A DNA stretch of 64,000 bases from Larix kaempferi. Lineage: Eukaryota; Streptophyta; Pinopsida; Pinales; Pinaceae. The stretch is taken from the NCBI GenBank assembly GCA_027924585.1, contig BSBM01000646.1, positions 62,001 to 126,000 on the forward strand, in the 5' to 3' direction. Below, in pieces: positions 35,015 to 46,488 of the stretch; positions within the stretch are counted from its first letter, which is position 1; each line of letters begins with the position of its first letter. Both the position numbers and the translations under genes were made by a program. The notes under the pieces are model-generated. The model worked only from the letters and a program-made list of their open reading frames with translations, ran no database searches and was not told where the DNA came from.

Positions 35015-38000
35015 CTATTGACCTAAGAAATCTTGCCATTTCTCATATATGTCTAACAATTTATCTATATTTGGAAAATTGGCAGATTCTAAATCTAACT
35101 GAGCATTGCACGCACTATTGTCCATGTCATGCTTCGCCATCTTGTGCCAAGTGCGAAGATACATATGGATCTTGCCCTCCACGATGACCGGTTCTCTAAC
35201 CAAACGATCCACATCTTCGATGCTGACTTGTCCAAAATCCCGAATTCTACGTGCAAACTCCTCACACCTGCTCTCGAGCTCCTGAAGCCTGCATTTTGGC
35301 AGAAAAGATTCTAAGATAGGGCTCATAAGTGGTTTTTGTGGGGAAAATGCACCTATAGTTCAGGGGAGAAACTACCAACTTACGGTGATAAAGATAGACT
35401 TACAAGTATTCTGCAAGTACAACAAATAAATGAAGAGATTAGGGTTTAGAGATGTAGGCACCTTATTCAGAAGGTTGATCCTAGCTTTGCCTCCCTCGCT
35501 CTTCAATGCTATTCAATGTCGCAATGCCTAGACCTGTAAAAAAACTTGATACCTTTCTCAAATACATTTGACTACATATATAATACTGATATCCATAATA
35601 TAAAGAGACATCAAACTATAATCAAACAGTAATCAAATCTAAGACACATTAATAGGTCATATTTGGAAAGAGAAGAACGTCTGATCTTTATTAATGAATG
35701 AAAGCAAGTACATACAGTTATACCTTCTTTCAAGCTTGGCACTTCACGAAACCTAGATTCAAGGTCTCCTGCTTCCGTTCTCCAAGGATCCCAGCCTCTA
35801 AGCAATTGTACTAGGGTTTACCAAAACAGAAGCACAAGAGAGGGGGATGAGGGTCTCCATTCTTCCAGCATAACTTTGTAATTGGGCTTAGTCCTTTCAC
35901 ATGGCCCTTCTACCCTCCTTATATAGTTAGTGAAGGATAGGAAAAGAAGTTATAACCGCTGAAGAGGTTTCCCAACCAACTTAACTTACTCGAATTTCGA
36001 GATTTTGACCAAAACAGGGGTGTACGCTACTCTACAGTAGACAAAGTCGCGTACACACGCTACTATTTCAACAGTGGAGTCGCGCTCAGTAGGGTATACA
36101 CGCTACTATCATGCCTGTGTACCAGCGCTCATATTGAAAAATGGCCAAAAACAGGCTTTTCTGCTCATTTTCAGGAGATGGTTTGGTCTGGAAAAATGTT
36201 CCTAAGGATCATATACATCAAATGGGTCAAGAATGAGGTAATTTCAACCATTTTTAGTGTCCCAAACGACTCCTCCATCCACAAATGTCCTCCTGTGTGA
36301 CTGAAACTTGATCTCAAGAAGTGTCGTCATGCGACCAAGGGAAGCAAGTGTCGTCACGGACGGAGAGGTGTCATTTCAAGCTATAACAGTGGTAAGCCCA
36401 GAACATTCATAATGTTTTCAACTGCATACCATCGCCTGGTGCATATATCCTTGGATTTATTGACGGTCTCCTCAATTGTTTCATTAAAATCAAGCCAAGT
36501 GTTTAGAGAGGATTTGATCTTCTTAATCTGGAAACTACTGAGGATTAGGATGTCTTCTGGAACATTATTAATATACCCTTTCCATTCATTGATTTCCTCC
36601 TCAGCTTTAGAAGCTTGGAGTCTCTTTTCCTTTTGTTCTTCAAGGGTGGAGGACATCTTAGAAAAACTAATGAATTTTTCCCTGATTTCATCCAAAGCAA
36701 TATATAACTTCTCCAGCAGTTTATGATGGTCCTGATTCACCTTGAGGGCCAGATTCTTAAAATCACATGATATAAACTTGAAAGAATTTGAGGAGGATGC
36801 ACTTTCAGTTGCATCCTCAACTTGCTTTTCCAGAGAAGCTATTTTTTCAGCATAAGTGGAATGCTGAGATTGTAAAAGACAAATTTCAGTGAGAAGAGTG
36901 GCATTATTTTGCTCTAGGTCTTGCACCTTGTCTGCCCAAGTTTTCCTGAGGTTGGCTACATCAATAGAATCTTGTTCTTTAGTTTTAACCAACTCCTATT
37001 TCAGGATTTTTATCTCATCATCTCTGAGGTCAACTTCCTTATCCAAAACCTGGACTGAATCCCAATTTGCACTGGAAAAGGCTCCTAAGGCTGCTGCTAT
37101 TTCAATTGCCTCAATTCTTGGATTATTGGTCCTGGGAGCCCATATTACTTGATCTGGTTCAGGTGCTTCTAAGACACCTTGATCTCGACCCCTTTTCTTG
37201 GTTCTTTTCATTACCGCCTTATCATGCTTGCTATAGAGGTAATTCCTAAGAGGAACTACATCTTCATCTGTATACTCAACCATTGATTGTGTGGAAGTAG
37301 AAGTGACACTAACTGTTGCAATTAGTGAAGGTGTTTGAGTGACAGCAGGGGTAAGAATAGGTATGGTGACTTAAGGAGTAACTAAAGGTGTAGTGATGGC
37401 TTGGGGAAATGACAAAACTTTATCTGGGGAGGGAATTGAGACAAAGATTTCAGACAATGGAACCTGAGCATCAACATTAGCTTCTGGAAGTGGAGGTTGA
37501 CTATGAACTTTAGTGGGTGAATATGGTGGGGAAATCTTAGAAGATTCATCAGTAGTGGTTGTTGATGGATTAACTATGGGTGACTGCAAAGGGACAACCA
37601 AAGGCTGGACCTCTGCAGTAATAGATGGTGGAATGGAAAAATGGACTGAGTGTTCAGGCAATGGAATAGTGGTGTCATTGAGGGTGTTAAGCAAGTGTGA
37701 TAAGAAAAATGGAAGTGTTCCTCCTAAAGGTACAATAGAGGTTTGTTGGACAGATGGCAGCAAAAATGCTGATGATGCAATGCTAGGAGCAACATTAAAT
37801 TCCAACACCGATTGCTCAGGGAAGGATTGATCCATATCAATACTATCCAGTAGTTCAGTGATAGTCTTAGGATCTTTAGTGTCTTCTTCTATTACTGATA
37901 CCGGAGAAGGTGAGACCACTTATTTATCACAGTCAATTATGTCAACTGTAGAAACCTGTGATGAAGAAGGCAAGATTTTCTGTCTCTTAGCCGGGTTAGC

Positions 38001-39761
38001 CTTGGTTACGACGAAGTCATCATCTTCTTGAGTTTATACAATAGAGACTTGAACGTTCAGTGCAATTGGTGGCTGAATATTGACTGCAATCTTTGGAGGT
38101 TCCAACAGTTGAGTATTTAATTTTGATGTCAATTGTGCCATCTGTTGCTTGGATTCACGAGCTAACTGCAACATCACTTTAGTTTATTCACCAGCTTTCT
38201 CTTGAGAGGGTTCCCCTAGAGGATCTTTACCTTTTTTTCCATCAGGATATGTGATCATAGGAGGAGCATTGGCCTTCTGAGCCTCTTTCTCTTATCTGTC
38301 CCTTCTTGCTTGTTCAATGAGATTTAGTTGCATGGCCCTGTAACTCAGAACTCTAGCCTTAAGTTCTTTCTGGTACTGTAAAATTTCATGTTGTTCTTGT
38401 GAGTCTTTTTCTCTATCTAGAACCTGGGAGAATGTGTCCACCCCTTGGTATATGAAATCATCTGGAACTACCTCATGTGCATAATCTATTTTCATATGTA
38501 ATTGCTTGAGGTGTGCATCCAGGAACTTCTTGGGATCATGTTTCCTTTTGGGGGCAACACCTAATCTCAAGGCAGTTATCTGGTCACTAAGAACTGCCAC
38601 CCAAGTTGAAGTTGGGATAACCAAATGACCAAGGTTCAGAGAAAAATTAGGCCAAACTCTCTTCCTGGGACCTGTGAGTTTCTTATACATGCCATTAGTG
38701 ACAGTTTGAAAAGAAACCTCCTGTATCACCATCATGGGAAGCAGGTGCACTGTGTCACTTCCCCAAATTCTGATGTATGAAAAATACTCACCTACATACC
38801 AATCACCCATGGTGTTGATGAAAGCCTTAGCATCTTCTGAGAATGCAGGTGGCTGCTGCTTGAAGATCTTGAAATAGATGGTACCCATGAAGTGGTCACA
38901 ATTGTCATACAAAAAAGGTTCAAAATTCCCTTCCCATAGTGCCGAATGATAAATGTGTACAGGCGGGTCTGAAGGGGTCCAGTTCCAACCCAAGCTAGGG
39001 TACTGGAACTCTGAGCAAAACACATCAAGGATATATGCAGAGAGAAAGAAGGGCGGCTTATTATGAGCTAGTTCCTTTTGATATTCTTGAATGGCATTCT
39101 TCAGTTTTGCCGACAGGATGGAGGCCCATGGGAAAGACTCACCTTTGATTAGCACATGATGTGCTAGGGGTGCCCATTCTGATTTGAAAAGAGAACAATT
39201 TGGTAGACCAAAAATCCTGCAGAGCATGGCTTCCAGTAGAGAGTAGGGTTCCTTGAACAAGATGATGGGATAAAGGTTATCAGCCTTAGGCACAAAGGCG
39301 TTAGGCTTAAGCATCCATGACTTAATAATCTCGTTAAAGTTGTACCGGGTTTTGGACGACCGTATAAACTTGGGGGAGATGGTCTGTACATGAGGTTTCA
39401 GAGAAAAAGCTTGAACAAAGACCTCCGAGCGAAAATGTGTAATTTGACACCCCGTGCTATCGTTAAAACAACGGTCTTTAACACTAGCATTCTCAATTAT
39501 CCATTTGACTGCATCCGTGTAAGGTAGGATAGCAGGGCGTGTAGCAATGGCATGAATTTGGAAAGCCCTAATTCTCTCGTACACTGATCTATCATTCTCA
39601 ATATGGGAAAGGTCATCATTATAAAAAATGGCGTATATTTTCGACCAATCCATCTGGTATGTCTCAGTGACTCACTCACTGGTGTCGGAGAGAAAATCAA
39701 AATTTGGGTCTTTAGTCAAGGGATCTTTGTGTGGCATTTTAGAACGTGTACTTCTCGACAT
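35015..39761 (-). pseudogene. LTR-encoded long ORF of H, 3' LTR copy
   Basis: The ATG at 39761 opens one minus-strand frame that, after removing the nested solo LTR, stays in phase to the stop at 35015 (about 1,229 codons). Order: about 490 residues of globular look (MDWSKIYAIF, SLLEAMLCRIFGLPNC, GWNWTPSDPPVHIYHSALWE, GDWYVGEYFSYI); a Pro/Ser/Thr-rich region of about 300 residues; a basic KRTKKRGRD patch that may be a nuclear signal; a long coiled coil (37060-36600); and a helical C-terminus (VDRLVREPVIVEGKIHMYL). Stops include TGA at 39672-39674 (a CGA-to-TGA change against the other copy), TAA at 38292-38294 shared by both LTRs, and several private ones. I recognise no domain. It is not gag, pol or env. 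Confidence 0.75.
35334..36388. repeat. solo LTR, family I, copy 2, target duplication GTGGT
   Basis: 1,055 bases, TTTTGTGGGG (first G mutated) to CTATAACA, between GTGGT copies at 35329-35333 and 36389-36393. Same family as 19384-20436. The uninterrupted site is seen in H's other LTR near 49415 (CATAAGTGGTAA). Confidence 0.95.
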
Positions 39762-40079
39762 GGTGAAAGAACTTGCAATTTCTGATCAATAAGGAAATTG
39801 AAATCAAAATCAATCCAAAATAGAAAAATTACAAACTAGTAGTGTAAGGACGACAGTAAGCTTACCTAAAATAACCAACAAACTGAAAACGGCACCTGAC
39901 ACGCAATCCACAGTAAAAAAAAAACAGTGCGACAGAGTAATTCTTCAACAGTGAAATGGTAAAATAAAATAGAAAAACCCTATTGATTGGATTTACCAAA
40001 TTAAAAGACGACCGTGCAATCAAAATAAATGGACGGTCGAGATCAACTAAAGCGAGATCGGGTTGAATTTTTATTTAGA

Positions 40080-40500
40080 AAGTTTATTTAGGGATCCTGA
40101 AAGCCACAACTCGACAATTTCGGGTTGTGGGTTTCAGGATTACACAACTGGAAAACGCAGAAAAGAATTCCCAAAAGTCGAAAGCCGCAACTGCGGGTTT
40201 CGGGTTTGGAGAATGACACAATCGTAAATAAAAAATGTCTTCCCGAAAGCCGCAACCCGACAATTACGGGTTGCGGGTGTCGGGAACGCGCAACAAAATA
40301 AATCCAAAAAGAAAAATCCCAAAAGCCGAAAGCTGCAATTGTGGGTTTCGGGTTTTAGGATGATGATTTCCCGAAAATTATTACAAAACGAACCCGCAAC
40401 CCGCAACTCTCGGGTTGTGGGTTTCGGGTTGGCAAAATTCCAAAACTGAAAAACAAAAATCTTGCAACCCGCAATTGTCGGGTTGCGGGTTTTGGGTTTA
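40080..40500. repeat. GC-rich hairpin cluster, 3' LTR copy
   Basis: About five units combining CGCAACCCG and CGGGTTGCGGG arms with GGTTTCGGG tails, spaced roughly 60-100 bases. Several arms carry single changes compared with 53130-53525. It lies between the LTR start and the ORF start, so it would be in the promoter or transcript leader. Confidence 0.8.
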
Positions 40501-40729
40501 TTGAAGCAACAGACAAATACTCAAAATTTGAGGATTTTAGAAAACCAGACAGTTAGAGATCATGAAAATCAGAGGAAACACGCAAGACAAAAGCATGGGT
40601 AAGGGATCTAAGCACATCAAAACCAAAGACTCATATTTACACAGAAAAATCACCCAGATACCTTTGTGTTTATTAGAGGATGGGGCTCTCATGCTTTAGC
40701 TAAGCACGGGATCTATTGTGGCCACAACA

Positions 40730-41995
40730 AATGGCGACTGGCTGGGCAGAACCAGTTATCTCTGCAATGAAATTCAGCTAAAGAAAACATGTGAGCCACG
40801 AAACTTTTTCAACCTGAATTTTCCAGAAATTGATCATAAGAGGAACAGTTAACGAGCATGGAACATAAAATTAATAAATCCCCATATGTGATCACGTTAA
40901 AAATGATGCAAATCTGATAAGGGGGTTCAAGAGACAACTGATATTCTTCACCTTTATGTAATCATTCAAAAGCAACTTGTGTTGAACCTAGGAATAGACT
41001 TGAAAATGCTCTTGGATATCCCAATTACACATCACCTTGATTTATTGAGATTTTATTTATATACAACAATTCATTAGACCACATTTTTTTTTTAGATCAA
41101 AAGATAACTTTGCTGTATATAAAACCACTTCCCTGACTTGGTGATCAGATATGAGCAGTGCCATTCACAAACATAATTCAGAAACTGATCAAGCCAACTC
41201 GGTAAGGAGACTCCTTGTCTTCCAGCTGTAATACTGAAAGCAACTACCATGGCTTGGTAACCATATTATGATAGTTTCAGTCCAAATTAAGCCCATGATC
41301 ATGGCAGGGATGGCTTGCAATAAGACCCCCCTGTTCCTATATACAACAAGCATCTTCAAATTTTTTTTTTTTTTCTTAAATTGAAAATTATAAGGCACTA
41401 CCATGGCTTGGTGACCATATATTAGTAGTGTTACTCACCAATGCTTGGCAAATCATGAATGGACCGATATGTGATAGGATCTTCCAACTTCCAGTAGGAC
41501 TGAAAGTCATCTTCCAAGTGTGATGGCTTGATGTGAAGATGTCATTCCACTAAGCATCTATGAACCTAATGGGATGGCTTGAAACAAGACCCCCCACCTT
41601 GTAATTTATATTTATTAAATGAGTTTTTATCAAGGTGATAGTAAAAGGATCCAGAGCAGAACAAGCTAGTTAGGTTATTATGATATGCAACTTGAACCAT
41701 GAAACATGAGACAATGGAGACTCAGCTATCTTCCAGACCCCAATTAAACAAATAAGACATGTATAAGATAATGACCATTGTGGGAGATATCAATTCGAGT
41801 CCTACAAACATTATCTGTGTACCCTTTGTTGAACGAACTCTGATACAGGTCAAAATTACAGCTGGCAGACAATTGTAAAACCTGAGCTGGGATCACCACC
41901 CAAAGAAAAAATGATCAATGAGTATCACCAAATGTGTAGAGTTTAAAACAAATGAATGAAAACAAACCAAATAATCCAACAAGAAAAAAGAAATC
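40730..41995 (-). other. H 3' noncoding interior
   Basis: No coding trace. ACCATGGCTTGGT-ACCATAT occurs at 41246 and 41400. A GGGATGGCTTG-AA-AAGACCCCCC block occurs near 41306 and 41571, so the region holds diverged tandem repeats of about 150-270 bases. A T15-type run lies near 41362. On the plus strand TGGCGACTGGCTGGG (40732) resembles a Tat-type primer site in the opposite direction. Confidence 0.55.
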
Positions 41996-41999
41996 ACAC

Positions 42000-43337
42000 A
42001 ACAAACCCATGTACAAGTACATTAGCCTGGTTAGACAAAATACGTTTTGAGAAGTGAAACATTCACTGGGTAAGTGTCTACAACCCCTTCTAGTGTTTGT
42101 AATCGAACTGTACCAGGACCAATATTTTCTATAACAATGAAAGGTCCTAGCCAAAGACGTTGAAACTTGGTATACTGGTCTTATCTTTATGTTGTTTGTC
42201 CCATCTCAGAACCAAGTTTCCTACAGAAAATTCCTTGTCAGATGATGACTTTTCATCAAACCATCTTTTCACCATCTGTTGATGATGATACAATTTGTTC
42301 TTAGCTGTTTCCATGTCTTCCTCCAGTTTCAGTAAAGTGTCAATCCTCTGCTAGAGGGGAGAAGAATCATCTTCTTGGATAGATTGGGCCAATTGTAGTG
42401 AAGGGATGGTAAGAGTAGTAGGAAGGATGGCTTCTTTTCCATACACTAGACAGTAGGGGGAATTTGCAATTGCTGCTTTTGGGGTGATTCGATCTACCCA
42501 AAGAGCATTGTGTAACTGTGTGTGCTAATCTCTGTGATGAGAAGCTACAGTCTTCTTGCGAATGTTTATCAAATTTTTATTTGAGGAATCAGCCAACCCA
42601 TTACCTTGTGGATAATAATTGGCAGAAAATTTAAGCTTAATCCCGTTTTCAAGGGCATATTCAGTCAAATCAATTGAGTAAAAATAGGATGCATCGAAAA
42701 CTAGGTACTCTGGAGCACCAAAGCGTGTAACTATGTGACTGTCAAGGAAAGAGATTACTTGACTGGCATTACATTGCTTAAGAGGGACTACCTACACCCA
42801 TCTGGTGAAGTAGTTAGTTGCTGTGGGAATGTATTTGTGTTGGAGGGATGAAGCAATATTTATGGGACCAACAAAGTCCAGCCCCCATTGCTGGAATGGA
42901 AACTGAATAGTGACTGGCTGAAAAGGGAAGGCAGGTTTCTTGGACTTCCCTGTACATTTTTGGTATGGTTCACACCTCCTTACATAAGTATAATCATATT
43001 TAAACAACGTGGGCCAATAGTATCCAGCCCTGAGAATCTTATGAGTTGTTGTTTCGCCCGAAAAATGACCTCCAGTAGGTCTTGCATGAAATTGGAATAA
43101 GATGTCATCAGTTTCATGTCTTTCTAAACACCTAAGGAAAACCCCATCATAGTTTTTCCTAAACAAAACTTAATTAATAAACTGATAAGGGGCAGCCTTT
43201 AATCTCAAGGCTCTTCATTTCTTAAAGTCCAAGGTTTCTGGGGCAAACCCATTATTCAGGAAAAAATTGATATGATCATACCATTCTGATGTCGGGGTAT
43301 CAATAGTATTGACAAAACCTGTAGGAAGATCTTCCTC
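42000..43337 (-). pseudogene. pol: H integrase
   Basis: The minus-strand frame shared with the RT gives the integrase zinc finger (HARPTGGHFSGETTTHKILRAG..., with the later Cys pair CEPYQKC). The core follows: WGLDFVGPI with the first Asp, LVFDASYF with the second Asp (an Asn after it appears deleted), and YYPQGNGLADSSNKNL, where the third acidic residue is Asp instead of Glu. Stops occur after FTRWV (42790 area), after ASHHRD (near 42525) and elsewhere. A C-terminal KLYHHQQMVKRWFDEKSSSDKEF...VGNLVLRWD module is visible to about 42170. There is no chromodomain. It would insert element DNA in the nucleus. Confidence 0.85.
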
Positions 43338-44690
43338 CTACTCCCATTTAGTTTTCTGCTGCAGAGGATCGTTAGATTGAGCAGTAAGAAGAAAAATGCC
43401 TTTCCCTTTGACAATTTTAGCTGGTCTTATTTCAATATCATACTCCTGCAAGGCAGTCATCCAATGGGCCCTTCTCTCACCCAATTCCTTTTGGATCAGC
43501 ACATTCCTAATAGCAGAGTATGGGACAATGACTTTTGTTCGAGATTTTAACAAATAAGGCCTGAAATGTTTGACATATTTGTAGACTGCATAAGTCTGTT
43601 TGTTAATCTGAGGATAATTGAGCTCTACACCTTTGAATGTCGAGCTCATAAAAGAGATTGGGATCTCTGCATCACTGTACTATTTTCGAGTCAAAACAAC
43701 TGCATAGGAAAAATCAGTGGCAAAAGTATAAAGAATGAAATCCTAATCAAAATATGGGGACATAAGAGCAGAAGCTTCGGCGATAGCCTTTCGGATTTCA
43801 ATGAATGCATCTTTCTGTTCCCGTGACCAGGTGAACTGTACATCTTTCTTGACTAAATGCTGTAAAGGTTTAACTATTTGTGCAAAATTAGGAACAAACC
43901 TACGCACAAAATTAATCTTACCCAAGAAGGACTGCATTTCTTTGCGTGAGCCTGGTAAACCGATATTTGAGATAGCATCTGTGCGTTCAAGGTCGATGAT
44001 CATACCTTCTTTTGAAACAGTGAAGCCGAGAAGTTTCCCCTCAGTTACTGCGAAAATGGATTTCTTCCGGTTCAGAGAAATCCCGTACTTCCTGCAACGT
44101 TCAAAAAATTGTTTCAGAGAAAAAAGATGTTCATGTCGCTTCTTAGAATATATAGTGATATCATCTAAGTAAACCATGACAGAATTATGCATCAACCCTC
44201 AGAAAGCTATGTCCATAGCCCTCTGGAAAGTGGATCCTGCATTAATCAACCCGAATGGCATCCGCTTGTAGTCGAAGGTACCCCAAGGGGTTCTGAAAGC
44301 TGTTTTTAATTGGTTGTCCGGGGCAAGCATAACCTGGTTGTATCCTGAAAAACCGTCCAGGAGAGAAAACATCTCTGAACCTGCTACTTTCTGCAGAATT
44401 TGCTCCATAGGCGGAATAGGATAATTATCCTTTTGAGAAGCCCGATTTAAATTCCTGAAATCGACACACAGTCGAATTTCGCCACTTTTCTTACGAACAG
44501 GCACCAAATTTGCTATCCATTGTGTATGCCTGATCGGGAAGATAATTTGGGCCATTAGCAAATTTTCAAGTTCCTTTTTTACAGAAGGTTCTCTTCTAGG
44601 GTGCATTTTCCACAACTTCTGTTGAAATGGCTTCACTTCAGGCTTCATAGGTATGTTATGATGCATGATGCTGGTATCGAAGGTTTTCAA
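43338..44690 (-). pseudogene. pol: H reverse transcriptase and RNase H
   Basis: The RT (RVT_1) shows LVPVRKKSGEIRLCVDFRNLN, MFSLLDGFSGYNQVML, TPWGTFDYKRMPFGL and the intact catalytic box VMVYLDDITIYSKK. A TGA near 44198 interrupts just before YLDD. The thumb/connection follows (KLLGFTVSKEGMIID; EMQSFLGKINFVRRF). The standard gypsy RNase H is partly readable (LYTFATDFSYAVVLTRK; NYPQINKQTYAVYKYVKHFRPYLL), with stops at 43743 and near 43680. Upstream text VSLGYEQEPRFINLGIDC and YKDVFA is in the same frame and typical of Tat RT N-termini. Spacing to the extra RNase H is about 160 bases. Confidence 0.88.
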
Positions 44691-44852
44691 CTCGTCATAA
44701 GTCTAGGCAAAGACATCTTTATACTCTCTACAGAGTTTAATGATAGCCCTGTGTTCTTCGGGGGTACAATCAATTCCTAAATTGATAAAGCGGGGTTCTT
44801 GCTCATAACCTAAGCTGACTCGTTCATAATTAAGAGAGGAGGTTTGATTTTT

Positions 44853-45520
44853 TCAATTAGTGTTGCATCTGAATTTGTCTTGCAAATCATAGAACTTCTC
44901 CAGATTGATTACTGACTTTGGGATGACATTCGAGGGATTGGAAAGTAATTTTTCATGTTCAGCCTCATCTATAGCCATATCCTGGAATGTATCTTGGGCT
45001 GTCATGAAATCAAGTATCTGTTGATCGTCATCAAACACCTTCCAGCTCGTTACATTGTCTGGTATGGAAGGCCTGTACATGAGCTCAATTGAGAATGTTT
45101 GAGGAGACAGGCCCTCTGGAGGAATCAATCTGGACACTGTATTTGCCAATAAGTTAGCATCAAAATTCTGAGACCTAGGAACTGAATTAATATTGAATGC
45201 AGTAAAGGAACTGGTGAGATCTCTTACCAATTTCTGATAATTCATCAGGCGGGGGGATAAACAGTGTATCTTATTCCTCACCTGTTTCACAATTATTTCT
45301 GAGTCACCAAAACACTGTATTATTGGCACTTTCATATCGATTGCTTTCTTAAGTCCCTGTATCAGGCCCTCATACTCAGCTACATTGTTAGTGCAATCAA
45401 ATTCCAACCTGCATGCAATCATAATTTTTGTTCCTTTTGGGTCTATAAGGACACAACCTGCACTAGCTCCGTCCTTGGATTTAGAACCGTAAAAAAAAAT
45501 GTCCAAGCAATAGGATCTAA
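44853..45520 (-). pseudogene. extra RNase H (archaeal-type) upstream of RT
   Basis: The minus-strand frame matches the RVT_3/RNase H pattern: FYGSKSKDGASAGCVLIDPKG, NNVAEYEGLIQGLKKAI, CFGDSEIIVKQV, and RSQNFDANLLANTVSRL. The Glu and two later Asp residues of the catalytic set are present; the first Asp (usual F-D-G-S) is Tyr. It is in the same frame as the RT downstream and lies between protease and RT, so the polyprotein order is PR - RNase H - RT - RNase H - IN. A second RNase H of archaeal type is known from Tat-lineage plant elements; its position here is notable. A stop near 44850 separates it from RT. Confidence 0.8.
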
Positions 45521-45749
45521 TCTAAAATTTGTATTTACATTAAAAACATAATTATGTACAATGTCTCCTGAGAAAGGGACAGAGGTAAGATGAGTTACCT
45601 GAGATTCATTCAGTGCGTTCTCCTGCGGTGAAATGTCAACTGGCAGATCCCCAAAGAAAGTGTCAAAGGTCAAATGCTCAATATGTGAGTTGAAGTAACC
45701 TACAGGCTCACTGGAACATTTAAATCTGTGTTTGGCTATTTCATAAATG

Positions 45750-46482
45750 GTTCCCTACTAATTTTAATCTTATTAGGCTGTCCATTATAGTGTAACCACA
45801 AGTGAGACCAATCAGTGGGAAAATATCCTTTCAGCTTTTCTGACTAGTCTCTGCTGAGCCACATACCATATGCTTCTGGGATGTCAGCTATGACAATGTC
45901 AATTGTTTGATGAATTCTAGGATTTGCGGCTAGTGTGAGTAGAACATTCCTGAGTCTCCCTACCACTTTGACTTTAGAACTATCTAGTTGTACTATCTGA
46001 GTAGGGAAAGGTTCCTATGTAGCATTCAATTTTCTATAAACAAACAAAGGCATCACATTTGATGAGGCACCTGAGTCTATCATGCAGTTATGTACATTTC
46101 TATTGAATATCTCAAAGCTGAGCAGAAAAGGAGGAGTCCTTCTGCCACCAGTTTTTTGATCATCAGGTTTAGTGAAGGAGTCAAGGTTATTACTTTGTAA
46201 TTCTCTTGGTTGTTTGACTACCATACTTTTGGGTAATGTATCCCTCATAGAAGGGATTTTCAACAATTCAAACAACGAAATGTTTTCCTTAACTCTTTTG
46301 AGATCTTCAACTAGATTGTACTCAATTTCTGGGATGACTGTATCCTTTTGGGGAACAGTCTTTCCTTTGTTGGGAATGGGTGGAGAGGAGGAAAATTCTT
46401 GAGGAGGTTGAGTCCTAGACCTAGTGTTATAAGGGTGTTGTACATTATACACAGTTTCAGGTTCTTCTTCTTCTTCACACAT
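45750..46482 (-). pseudogene. pol: H aspartic protease
   Basis: The frame beginning at 46482 has a basic N-terminal linker (HPYNTRSRTQPPQEF) and then, near residue 135, the protease motif CMIDSGASSNVMP with the catalytic Asp. TAG at 46015-46017 cuts it just after. The frame goes on with VKVVGRLRNVLLTLAANPR, IDIVIADIPEAYGMWLSRD and DWSHLWLHYNGQPNKI, the usual text after Tat proteases. It would process the polyprotein. It overlaps no other gene; gag ends 7 bases before it. Confidence 0.85.
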
Positions 46483-46488
46483 GGGGAG

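Larger units (their letters stand above)
34073..40729 (-). repeat. 3' LTR of H, with a solo LTR inside
   Basis: Collinear with 48155-53762 apart from a 1,060-base insertion (solo LTR plus duplication). In the plus direction it starts TCTTGATGCC, probably TGTTGATG originally, and ends GGCCACAACA. In the sample 38881-38940 versus 51921-51980 I count 4 differences in 60 bases, so the insertion is not recent. Confidence 0.93.

Noticed and set aside
37513-37830. Plus-strand ORF of 105 codons repeated at 50539-50856
   Set aside because: It lies opposite the Pro/Ser-rich part of the H LTR ORF. Its repetition only reflects the LTR duplication.
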